Assembly: GCF_018375725.1 (NCBI RefSeq) | Contig: NZ_JAHACR010000036.1 | Span: forward strand, 1 to 22,194 | DNA length: 22,194 nt | From: Burkholderia sp. | Lineage (GTDB): Bacteria > Pseudomonadota > Gammaproteobacteria > Burkholderiales > Burkholderiaceae | Reading direction: 5' to 3' | Part shown: one piece after another, positions 8,235-15,140 of the stretch | Layout of the letters: the number at the start of each line of letters is the position of its first letter | Position numbering within the stretch: the stretch's first letter is position 1 | Position numbers and translations under genes: made by a program | The notes under the pieces: generated by a model | What the model was told of the DNA's origin: nothing | What the model saw: only the letters and a program-made list of their open reading frames with translations | The model's database searches: none

Positions 8235-8321
8235 GGGGAGCGATGGACAGTGGGGCCCGAAGACGCGGCGGAACTTGAACGGGAGCCGTCGCGGGAAGGG
8301 GGCCTAGTGTAAACTTCGAAC

Positions 8322-9218
8322 ATGGATATTGTACTGTATGCCCTCACTGCGATCCTGTACGGCGGCCTTTCCGTCGCAGGCTGGCGCGCGCACCGCCAGA
8401 GCGCGGCATCGCCGCTCGTCGCGAGCGTGCCGGCCGTGCCGGTGCCTGCGTCTGCTGCGTCCGGCATGAGCGGCGCAGGCCGCGTGCTCCTGTTCGCCGC
8501 GCTCGTCATGCATGGCGTGTTGCTGGACATGACGATCTTCCCGCACGACGCGATGATCTTCGGATTTGCGTTCGCGCTGTCCGCCATGTTCTGGCTCGGC
8601 GCCGGCATCTACTGGATCGAAAGCTTCTTCTTCCCGCTCGACAGCCTGCGCCTGCTCGTGTTGCCGCTTGCGTGCGGCGCGTCGCTGCTGCCGCTCGCGT
8701 TCGGCGGGGTGCGCGTGCTGCCGTATGCCGCTGCGCCGCTCTTCAAGCTGCATTTCCTGATTGCCAACATCGCCTACGGTCTCTTCGCGATCGCAGCCCT
8801 GCACGCGGTCCTGATGCTGATGGTCGAGCGGCGCCTGCAATCGCTGCGCAGCGGCGGCCGCCATGGCTCGGCCGGCTGGATCGCGAGCTGGCTCGAGACG
8901 CTCCCGCCGCTCCTGACGCTCGAAAAGCTGCTGTTCCGCCTGATCGGCACCGGTTTCGTGCTGCTCACTCTGACGCTCGCGTCCGGGATCCTGTTCAGCG
9001 AGCAGATCGATGCACGCGCGCTGCGGCTCGATCACAAGACTGTCTTCGCGCTTTTGTCGTGGCTGATGTTCGGCGGCCTTTTGATCGCGCGCAAGGCATC
9101 GGGCTGGCGCGGACGGGGCGCGGCGCGCTGGGTGCTCGTGTCGTTCGCGGCGCTGCTGTTTGCCTATGTCGGCAGCCGGTTCGTTTTCGAGGTGCTGCTG
9201 CACCGTTATGTGGTTTGA
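8322..9218 (+). CDS. YpjD/CcsA-like cytochrome c assembly family membrane protein
   Basis: The 298-residue protein has about eight membrane segments (roughly 2-20, 53-73, 78-100, 108-128, 142-167, 203-225, 241-256 and 267-288). Its arrangement fits the cytochrome c assembly protein superfamily (CcmC/CcsA), and it resembles E. coli YpjD, which lies next to ffh in enterobacteria. Histidines that could contact haem occur at 64, 144 and 238. The WW-type tryptophan-rich loop of true haem handlers is not evident, so a direct haem-export role is unproven. The start is the ATG at 8322, divergent from ffh; no strong ribosome binding site is seen. The next gene starts 13 bases after the stop, suggesting an operon. 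Confidence 0.87.
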   Translation: MDIVLYALTAILYGGLSVAGWRAHRQSAASPLVASVPAVPVPASAASGMSGAGRVLLFAALVMHGVLLDMTIFPHDAMIFGFAFALSAMFWLGAGIYWIESFFFPLDSLRLLVLPLACGASLLPLAFGGVRVLPYAAAPLFKLHFLIANIAYGLFAIAALHAVLMLMVERRLQSLRSGGRHGSAGWIASWLETLPPLLTLEKLLFRLIGTGFVLLTLTLASGILFSEQIDARALRLDHKTVFALLSWLMFGGLLIARKASGWRGRGAARWVLVSFAALLFAYVGSRFVFEVLLHRYVV

Positions 9219-9231
9219 CCGATTGATTCAG

Positions 9232-9540
9232 ATGCGACAGATTCTTCTCCTGATCCTCCTGTTCTTTGCGACTTCGTGGGTGGCGCGCAAGTTGCGCCAG
9301 GCGCAGGCGCAGGCGCACGCCGGCCGCGACGCCGGGCAGAGCGGCGGCGCGCCGGGCCACAGCAGTGCCGGAGCGCCGCGCGGCAACACGCAGACGCTCC
9401 CGGAGCCGATGGTGCGCTGCGCCGAATGCGGCGTGCATGCCCCGAAGGGCGACGCGATCACCGTGGACGGCGACTACTTCTGCAGTGTCGAGCACGCGCA
9501 GCGCCACGCCGCGCGTGCGAACGAACGCGAGGCGCGATGA
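9232..9540 (+). CDS. PP0621-like small membrane-anchored zinc-ribbon protein
   Basis: The 102-residue protein starts with a single hydrophobic segment (MRQILLLILLFFATSWVA, residues 1-18) followed by a basic stretch. A Gly/Ala/Gln-rich linker follows, and then a compact metal-binding-like module: VRCAECGVHAPKGDAI ... DYFCSVEHAQRH. The two CxxC/CxxEH-type pairs suggest a zinc ribbon. This layout matches the PP0621 family, whose function is unknown. ATG at 9232 is chosen because it begins right at the membrane segment; an upstream ATG at 9160 would overlap the preceding gene without adding recognisable sequence. Its stop overlaps the ampD start in ATGA (9537-9540), which predicts translational coupling. 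Confidence 0.82.
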   Translation: MRQILLLILLFFATSWVARKLRQAQAQAHAGRDAGQSGGAPGHSSAGAPRGNTQTLPEPMVRCAECGVHAPKGDAITVDGDYFCSVEHAQRHAARANEREAR

Positions 9541-10127
9541 GCGGCGAGCCGCCCGTTTCGATCGATGTGAACGGCTGGGTGCGCGAAGCGCGTCATGCGC
9601 CGTCGCCGAATTTTGAGGCGCGGCCGGCGGGCGCCGTGCCGACGCTCGTCGTCGTCCACAACATCAGCCTGCCGCCCGGCGAGTTCGGCGGCGAGGCGAT
9701 CGAGGCGCTGTTCCAGAATCGCCTCGACTGCGACGCGCATCCCTATTACCAGGAGCACCTGCGCGGTGTGCGGGTGTCCGCGCATTTCCTGATCCGCCGC
9801 GACGGCGAACTCGTGCAGTTCGTGTCGTGCGACGAGCGTGCGTGGCACGCGGGGGCGTCCGACTATTTCGGCCGGCCGCGCTGCAACGATTTCTCGATCG
9901 GCATCGAACTCGAGGGCGCGGACGACGCGCCCTTCGAAGCCGCGCAATACACCACGCTTGCCGCGCTCGCGCGTGCGCTTGCCGAGCGTTATCCGGTCGA
10001 TGCGTTCGCCGGCCACTCGGACATCGCGCCGGGCCGCAAGACCGATCCGGGCCCGCACTTCGATTGGCAACGCTTTGCGGGGGATGCCGGGTTTTCCGCC
10101 GGATACTTTCCTTTCCAGCCGCACTGA
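9537..10127 (+). CDS. ampD: 1,6-anhydro-N-acetylmuramyl-L-alanine amidase AmpD
   Basis: AmpD is a cytosolic zinc amidase that cuts the stem peptide from anhydro-muropeptides during peptidoglycan recycling. Loss of AmpD typically derepresses AmpC-type beta-lactamases through AmpR. The 196-residue protein lacks a signal peptide, as expected. Zinc ligands are visible as His41 (VVVHNISLPPGEFGG), His160 (AGHSDIAPGRKTDPG) and Asp170, with Glu124 (IGIELEG) and Lys168 in the catalytic positions known from Citrobacter AmpD. The conserved VSAHFLIRRDG and RAWHAG segments are also present. The start ATG overlaps the stop codon of the upstream gene, so translation is probably coupled. A weak terminator-like hairpin follows. 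Confidence 0.95.
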   Translation: MSGEPPVSIDVNGWVREARHAPSPNFEARPAGAVPTLVVVHNISLPPGEFGGEAIEALFQNRLDCDAHPYYQEHLRGVRVSAHFLIRRDGELVQFVSCDERAWHAGASDYFGRPRCNDFSIGIELEGADDAPFEAAQYTTLAALARALAERYPVDAFAGHSDIAPGRKTDPGPHFDWQRFAGDAGFSAGYFPFQPH

Positions 10128-10128
10128 G

Positions 10129-10159
10129 CGCGCGGCTTTTTGACGCGCGGGACTTTTTT
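10129..10159 (+). terminator. Possible terminator after ampD
   Basis: CGCGCG (10129-10134) can pair with CGCGCG (10144-10149), and six T follow at 10154-10159 after GGAC. The stem is short and the T-run is offset, so the call is tentative. Confidence 0.4.
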
Positions 10160-10225
10160 CTCCGACCAATGCCTTGCGGCGTCTGCGCGTGCGCGATGTC
10201 AAGTGCTCCCGCACAAATTCTTCTA

Positions 10226-10254
10226 TTGGATGCGGTTTGAATGTCCACTATACT
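10226..10254 (+). promoter_or_regulatory. Probable sigma70 promoter of nrdA
   Basis: TTGGAT (10226-10231) and TATACT (10249-10254) are separated by exactly 17 bp. The -10 lies inside the first NrdR box, which is the arrangement expected for direct repression by NrdR. Transcription would begin near 10261. Confidence 0.7.
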
Positions 10255-10260
10255 TGGTGG
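10245..10260. promoter_or_regulatory. NrdR box 1
   Basis: The 16-mer CCACTATACTTGGTGG matches the NrdR consensus (acaCwAtATaTwGtgt) at most key positions and overlaps the promoter -10. NrdR is the zinc-finger/ATP-cone repressor of ribonucleotide reductase genes. Confidence 0.8.
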
Positions 10261-10275
10261 CATCTGAGTGGTTCT

Positions 10276-10291
10276 GTACTAGATATAGTGT
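10276..10291. promoter_or_regulatory. NrdR box 2
   Basis: The 16-mer GTACTAGATATAGTGT matches the NrdR consensus well. It begins 31 bp after box 1, close to three helical turns, which is the spacing typical of tandem NrdR boxes. Confidence 0.85.
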
Positions 10292-10583
10292 GTGTCGCGG
10301 AAGGGGAAACCCGGCGGCACACCGGCCGGCGGACAACGCCGGCACGCAAGCGTTCTCAGGGCGACGCGTCAGGCCGGCAGTCCGGGCGTCGCGATCAGCG
10401 CAGCGAAATTCGACGGGGCGCGGTACACATGACGAAGCACATGACCGGATCGGGTGTACCGCCACGGCTGAGCCACTCCCCTCGACGCCTCGTTCGCGTC
10501 TTACCGCTTGCGCACAGGGTTGCGCAGCGTTCGTTTTAATCCGCGGTTTTCTCCCGCACCATCCAACACCAGGAGCTTTGCAC
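10292..10583 (+). other. Long nrdA 5' leader without a gene
   Basis: About 290 bases separate NrdR box 2 from the nrdA ATG, and I see no convincing gene. Part of it is folded: a perfect 9-bp stem GCGGTACAC/GTGTACCGC (10420-10428 with 10454-10462) encloses a 25-base loop with a CATG repeat. TGCGCA occurs twice around 10509-10526 and can pair with itself. AGGAG at 10571-10575 is the nrdA ribosome binding site. An additional promoter closer to nrdA cannot be excluded (TTTAAT at 10535-10540), but no well-spaced -35 was found. Confidence 0.6.
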
Positions 10584-13565
10584 ATGCAAACCACCGACAA
10601 CGCGACGTCGCAATTCGAGAGCGCATCCAGCCGCCCTCTCGGCGGGGCCGCACAAGGCGCACAGGCGCTTGCGCCGCAGGCAACGTTCGCCGATTACAAG
10701 GTGATCCGCCGCAATGGCAGCGTGGTGGCGTTCGAGCCGTCGAAGATCGCGATCGCTGTGACCAAGGCTTTCCTGGCGGTGAACGGCGGGCAGGGCGCGG
10801 CATCGGCGCGCGTGCGCGAACTGGTCGAGCAGCTGACGCAAAACGTCGTGCGCGCGCTGTTGCGCAGCCGCCCGAACGGCGGCACGTTCCATATCGAGGA
10901 CATCCAGGATCAGGTCGAGCTCGCGCTGATGCGCGGCGGCGAGCACAACGTCGCGCGCGCGTACGTGCTGTACCGTGAGAAGCGTCACCTCGAGCGCCAG
11001 CATACGGGCGAGGAAGCGCCGGTGGTCACGGAAGCGGCCGGCGGCATCAACGTCGTCGACAACGGCGTGACGCGTCCGCTCGACATGAACGCGCTGCGCG
11101 CGCTGGTCGTGTCGGCATGCGAAGGTCTCGGCGCTGCGGTTAACCCGGATCCGATCGTCGCGGAGACGGTGAAGAACCTGTACGACGGCGTGCCGATGAG
11201 CCAGGTCTACGATTCGTCGATCCTGGCCGCACGCACGATGATCGAGAAGGATCCGGCGTACAGCCAGGTCACCGCGCGCATCCTGCTGCACACGATCCGT
11301 CGCGAGATCCTCGGCGAGGAAGTCACACAAGCCGACATGGCGACCCGCTATGCGGAGTACTTCCCGCAATTCCTGAAGCGCGGCGTCGACGCCGAGCTGC
11401 TCGACGAGAAGCTGCTGCAATTCGATCTGAAGCGTCTCGGCGAAGCGCTCGACGCGAGCCGCGACCTGCAGTTCGGCTACCTCGGCCTGCAGACGCTGTA
11501 CGACCGCTACTTCCAGCACATCGACGGCACCCGCATCGAAATGCCGCAGGCGTTCTTCATGCGCGTCGCCATGGGCCTCGCGCTGAACGAAACGGACCGC
11601 GAAGCGCGCGCGATCGAGTTCTACAACGTGCTGTCGAGCTTCGACTTCATGAGCTCGACGCCGACGCTGTTCAACTCGGGCACCCGCCGGTCGCAGCTGT
11701 CGTCGTGCTATCTGACGACGGTCGCGGACGATCTGGACGGCATCTATGAAGCGCTGAAGGAAAACGCGCTGCTGTCGAAGTTCGCCGGCGGCCTCGGCAA
11801 CGACTGGACGCGCGTGCGCGCGCTCGGCTCGCATATCAAGGGCACGAACGGCAAGTCGCAGGGCGTCGTGCCGTTCCTGAAGGTCGTCAACGACACGGCC
11901 GTGGCGGTCAACCAGGGCGGCAAGCGCAAGGGCGCGGTCTGCGCGTACCTGGAATCCTGGCACCTCGACATCGAGGAATTCCTCGAACTGCGCAAGAACA
12001 CCGGCGACGACCGCCGCCGTACGCACGACATGAACACGGCGAACTGGATTCCCGATCTGTTCATGAAGCGCGTGATGGAAGGCGGCGACTGGACGCTGTT
12101 CTCGCCGTCGACCTGCCCGGACCTGCACGACAAGTTCGGCGCCGAGTTCGAGACGGCCTACACGGCCTACGAGGACAAGGTGGCCCGCGGCGAGATCAAG
12201 CTGTTCAAGAAGATCCCGGCGCAGCAGCTCTGGCGCAAGATGCTCGGCATGCTGTTCGAGACGGGCCACCCGTTGATCACGTTCAAGGACCCGTGCAACG
12301 TGCGTTCGCCGCAGCAGCACGTCGGCGTCGTCCATTCGTCGAACCTGTGCACGGAAATCACGCTGAACACGAGCGACTCCGAAATCGCGGTCTGCAACCT
12401 GGGTTCGGTGAACCTGGTCGCGCACCTCGTGAAGCAGGCCGACGGCAGCTACGCGCTCGACCACGACAAGCTGCAGCGCACGATCAGCGTCGCGATGCGC
12501 ATGCTCGACAACGTGATCGACATCAACTACTACGCGGTGGCCAAGGCGCGTAACTCGAACCTGAAGCACCGCCCGGTCGGCATGGGCATCATGGGCTTCC
12601 AGGACTGCCTGCACCTGCTGCGCACGCCGTATGCGTCGGAGGCGGCGGTCGAGTTCGCCGATCGCTCGATGGAAGCGGTCTGCTACTACGCGTACTACGC
12701 GTCGACCGAACTGGCCGAGGAACGCGGCCGCTATTCGAGCTACCGCGGTTCGCTGTGGGATCGCGGCATCCTGCCGCAGGACTCGGTGAAGCTCCTCGCG
12801 GAAGCGCGCGGCGGCTACGTCGAAGTAGACATGTCCGAGTCGCTCGACTGGACGGCGCTGCGTGCGCGGATCGCCGAGCACGGCATGCGCAACTCGAACT
12901 GCGTCGCGATCGCGCCGACGGCGACGATCTCGAACATCATCGGCGTGTCGGCGTGCATCGAGCCGACCTTCCAGAACCTGTACGTGAAGTCGAACCTGTC
13001 GGGCGAATTCACGGTGGTCAACGAGTACCTGGTGCGTGACCTGAAGGAACGCGGCCTGTGGGACGAGGTGATGGTCGCCGACCTGAAGTACTTCGACGGC
13101 ATGCTGTCGCGCATCGACCGCGTTCCGGCCGACCTGCGCGCGATCTATGCGACCGCGTTCGAAGTCGATCCGAAGTGGCTGGTCGAAGCGGCGTCGCGTC
13201 GTCAGAAGTGGATCGATCAGGCGCAGTCGCTGAACATCTACATGGCAGGCGCGTCGGGCAAGAAGCTCGACGAGGTCTACAAGCTCGCATGGCTGCGCGG
13301 CCTGAAGACGACCTACTACCTGCGCACGATGGCGGCGACGCACGTCGAGAAATCGACGGTCGCGCACGGCGCACTGAACGCCGTGCCGTCGAGCGGCGGC
13401 GTGAGCGGCGGCGGCGCGCAGGGCGCGGCGGGCGGCTTCGGTGCGGCAGGCGGCGAAGCATCGTCGTCGGGCGCGATGAGCGCGGCGCCGGTCGAGGCGG
13501 ACGGTCCGGTGTGCACGATGCGTCCGGGCGATCCGGGCTTCGACGAGTGCGAAGCGTGCCAGTAA
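10584..13565 (+). CDS. nrdA: Class Ia ribonucleoside-diphosphate reductase, alpha subunit
   Basis: NrdA reduces ribonucleoside diphosphates to deoxy forms, using a radical supplied by NrdB. The 993-residue protein is longer than E. coli NrdA (761), with about 150 extra residues before the core. An ATP-cone for allosteric activity control lies at about 37-137. Active-site residues are visible: Cys375 (SSCYLTT), Asn587/Cys589/Glu591 (SNLCTEI), Cys604 (AVCNLGS), and the tyrosine pair 911-912 (TTYYLRT) of the radical path. The C-terminal redox pair is Cys989 and Cys992 (CEACQ), at the end of a long Gly/Ala/Ser-rich arm. The ATG is fixed by AGGAG at 10571-10575; the frame is open upstream but crosses the NrdR boxes. 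Regulation by NrdR is predicted. Confidence 0.96.
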   Translation: MQTTDNATSQFESASSRPLGGAAQGAQALAPQATFADYKVIRRNGSVVAFEPSKIAIAVTKAFLAVNGGQGAASARVRELVEQLTQNVVRALLRSRPNGGTFHIEDIQDQVELALMRGGEHNVARAYVLYREKRHLERQHTGEEAPVVTEAAGGINVVDNGVTRPLDMNALRALVVSACEGLGAAVNPDPIVAETVKNLYDGVPMSQVYDSSILAARTMIEKDPAYSQVTARILLHTIRREILGEEVTQADMATRYAEYFPQFLKRGVDAELLDEKLLQFDLKRLGEALDASRDLQFGYLGLQTLYDRYFQHIDGTRIEMPQAFFMRVAMGLALNETDREARAIEFYNVLSSFDFMSSTPTLFNSGTRRSQLSSCYLTTVADDLDGIYEALKENALLSKFAGGLGNDWTRVRALGSHIKGTNGKSQGVVPFLKVVNDTAVAVNQGGKRKGAVCAYLESWHLDIEEFLELRKNTGDDRRRTHDMNTANWIPDLFMKRVMEGGDWTLFSPSTCPDLHDKFGAEFETAYTAYEDKVARGEIKLFKKIPAQQLWRKMLGMLFETGHPLITFKDPCNVRSPQQHVGVVHSSNLCTEITLNTSDSEIAVCNLGSVNLVAHLVKQADGSYALDHDKLQRTISVAMRMLDNVIDINYYAVAKARNSNLKHRPVGMGIMGFQDCLHLLRTPYASEAAVEFADRSMEAVCYYAYYASTELAEERGRYSSYRGSLWDRGILPQDSVKLLAEARGGYVEVDMSESLDWTALRARIAEHGMRNSNCVAIAPTATISNIIGVSACIEPTFQNLYVKSNLSGEFTVVNEYLVRDLKERGLWDEVMVADLKYFDGMLSRIDRVPADLRAIYATAFEVDPKWLVEAASRRQKWIDQAQSLNIYMAGASGKKLDEVYKLAWLRGLKTTYYLRTMAATHVEKSTVAHGALNAVPSSGGVSGGGAQGAAGGFGAAGGEASSSGAMSAAPVEADGPVCTMRPGDPGFDECEACQ

Positions 13566-13595
13566 CCCGGCACGCCTGAGTCGGCAGGGCTCGGG

Positions 13596-13637
13596 GCGGC
13601 GCGCACGGCAATCGATAAAGGTTGAAGTGCGCGCCGC
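13596..13637 (+). repeat. 11-bp inverted repeat in the nrdA-nrdB spacer
   Basis: GCGGCGCGCAC (13596-13606) and GTGCGCGCCGC (13627-13637) form a perfect 11-bp stem with a 20-base AT-richer loop, 30 bases after the nrdA stop. No T-run follows (TCTCTACTAAAAAAA), so it is more likely an mRNA-stabilising or processing hairpin than a terminator. Confidence 0.65.
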
Positions 13638-13691
13638 TCTCTACTAAAAAAATGATAAGGAATCTGTAACGCGGCACACGCGCTGCAGAGC

Positions 13692-13865
13692 ATGACAAGC
13701 GATCGAAACAACGCCGACGACGTCGCATTTCGATCGGCGTTCGATGCGTCGAGCGCACCTCGCGATACACGCGCGACACACATCGCGCTCTGCATGAACG
13801 ACGATGCGTTGCTCAAAGTGTTGTATCGAGGTCGCAACGCGAATCGAAAACAGGATTTTTCATGA
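13692..13865 (+). CDS. Possible small ORF between nrdA and nrdB (unrecognised)
   Basis: An ATG-initiated frame of 57 codons ends at TGA 13863-13865. The product, beginning MTSDRNNADDVAFRSAFDAS and ending NRKQDFS, is polar, with acidic and arginine-rich segments; it has no membrane segment and no motif I recognise. Only a weak purine stretch (GCAGAG) precedes the ATG. Its codons are less GC-biased at the third position than those of neighbouring genes, which argues against a well-established gene. It could be a chance frame in a regulatory spacer. Confidence 0.22.
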   Translation: MTSDRNNADDVAFRSAFDASSAPRDTRATHIALCMNDDALLKVLYRGRNANRKQDFS

Positions 13866-13928
13866 GCGGACCCTTTTATCGCTCAGGAAAAGATGGTACA
13901 AACCGTTCTAAATTGATGGTGAGAATTT

Positions 13929-15140
13929 ATGCTCAACTGGGATGACGAGAAGACTGCCGTAACTCCCGCGAGCGGAGCGCAGCACAACGCGATGCGCACC
14001 CCCGCAGGATCGGCTGTCGGAATGCAGGCTGCAGTGCCTGCCGCTCATCAGGCGCGCGACATCTTCGAAGGCGATCTTGCGGTGGCGCCGCAGGCATCGG
14101 CAGCGCCCGCTGCCCATTCGGAAGCGCGGGTCAATGTCGCCGACAAGCGCATCATCAACGGCCAGACCGACGTCAATCAGCTGGTGCCGTTCAAGTACAA
14201 GTGGGCGTGGGAAAAGTATCTGGCGGGTTGCGCGAACCACTGGATGCCGCAGGAAATCAACATGTCCCGCGACATCGCGCTGTGGAAGGATCCGAACGGC
14301 CTGACCGAAGACGAGCGCCGCATCGTCAAGCGTAACCTCGGCTTCTTCGTGACGGCCGATTCGCTGGCGGCGAACAACATCGTGCTCGGCACGTACCGCC
14401 ACATCACGGCGCCGGAGTGCCGGCAGTTCCTGCTGCGGCAGGCGTTCGAAGAGGCGATCCACACGCACGCGTATCAATATATTGTCGAATCGCTCGGCCT
14501 CGACGAAGGCGAGATCTTCAACGCGTACCACGAAGTGCCGTCGATCCGCGCGAAGGACGAGTTCCTGATTCCGTTCATCCACACGCTGACCGACCCGGCT
14601 TTCAAGACCGGGACGCTCGACGCGGATCAGAAGCTGCTGAAGTCGCTGATCGTGTTCGCCTGCATCATGGAAGGTCTGTTCTTCTATGTCGGCTTCACGC
14701 AGATTCTCGCGCTCGGCCGCCAGAACAAGATGACGGGTGCTGCGGAGCAATATCAGTACATCCTCCGCGACGAATCGATGCACTGCAACTTCGGCATCGA
14801 CCTGATCAACCAGATCAAGCTCGAAAACCCGCATCTCTGGACCGCGGAGTTCCGCGCGGAGATTCGCGAGCTGTTCAAGCAGGCGGTCGATCTCGAATAC
14901 CGTTACGCCGAGGACACGATGCCGCGTGGCGTGCTGGGTCTGAACGCATCGATGTTCAAGAGCTATCTGCGCTTCATCAGCAACCGCCGTTGCCAGCAGA
15001 TCGGTCTCGATCCGCTGTTCCCGAACGAGGAAAACCCGTTCCCGTGGATGAGCGAGATGATCGACCTGAAGAAGGAGCGCAACTTCTTCGAGACGCGAGT
15101 GATCGAGTATCAAACGGGTGGCGCGCTGTCCTGGGAATAA
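13929..15140 (+). CDS. nrdB: Class Ia ribonucleoside-diphosphate reductase, beta subunit
   Basis: NrdB carries the di-metal centre and tyrosyl radical that start catalysis in NrdA. The 403-residue product has a low-complexity N-terminal extension of about 75 residues, then the ferritin-like R2 fold. Putative metal ligands are Asp144 (TADSLAANN), Glu175 and His178 (EEAIHTH), Glu248 (IMEGLFFYVGF), and Glu282 and His285 (RDESMH). Tyr182, four residues after His178, is in the radical-tyrosine position. The general sequence (NLGFF.TADSLAANNIV; ESLGLDE.E.FNAYHEVPSI) resembles the Chlamydia-type R2 group more than E. coli, but with Tyr instead of Phe. The C-terminal peptide should dock on NrdA. ATG 13929 follows GGTGAG. 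Confidence 0.96.
   Translation: MLNWDDEKTAVTPASGAQHNAMRTPAGSAVGMQAAVPAAHQARDIFEGDLAVAPQASAAPAAHSEARVNVADKRIINGQTDVNQLVPFKYKWAWEKYLAGCANHWMPQEINMSRDIALWKDPNGLTEDERRIVKRNLGFFVTADSLAANNIVLGTYRHITAPECRQFLLRQAFEEAIHTHAYQYIVESLGLDEGEIFNAYHEVPSIRAKDEFLIPFIHTLTDPAFKTGTLDADQKLLKSLIVFACIMEGLFFYVGFTQILALGRQNKMTGAAEQYQYILRDESMHCNFGIDLINQIKLENPHLWTAEFRAEIRELFKQAVDLEYRYAEDTMPRGVLGLNASMFKSYLRFISNRRCQQIGLDPLFPNEENPFPWMSEMIDLKKERNFFETRVIEYQTGGALSWE

Larger units (their letters stand above)
13566..13928 (+). other. 363-base spacer between nrdA and nrdB
   Basis: This gap is unusually long for subunit genes of one enzyme. It holds the 11-bp inverted repeat at 13596-13637, a lower-GC stretch with a possible 57-codon ORF (13692-13865), and a 6-bp hairpin TGAGCG/CGCTCA at 13863-13885. 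The nrdB ribosome binding site GGTGAG lies at 13918-13923. No NrdR box or well-formed promoter was recognised, so nrdB may depend on read-through from nrdA. Confidence 0.6.

Noticed and set aside
10262..10583. Cobalamin or other known riboswitch in the nrdA leader
   Set aside because: I could not find the conserved B12-box or core motifs of riboswitch classes I know, and a class Ia reductase would not be expected under B12 control.
10536..13367. A 943-codon minus-strand open frame opposite nrdA
   Set aside because: It is Arg/His/Asp/Val-rich, lacks recognisable motifs and mirrors the codon bias of nrdA.
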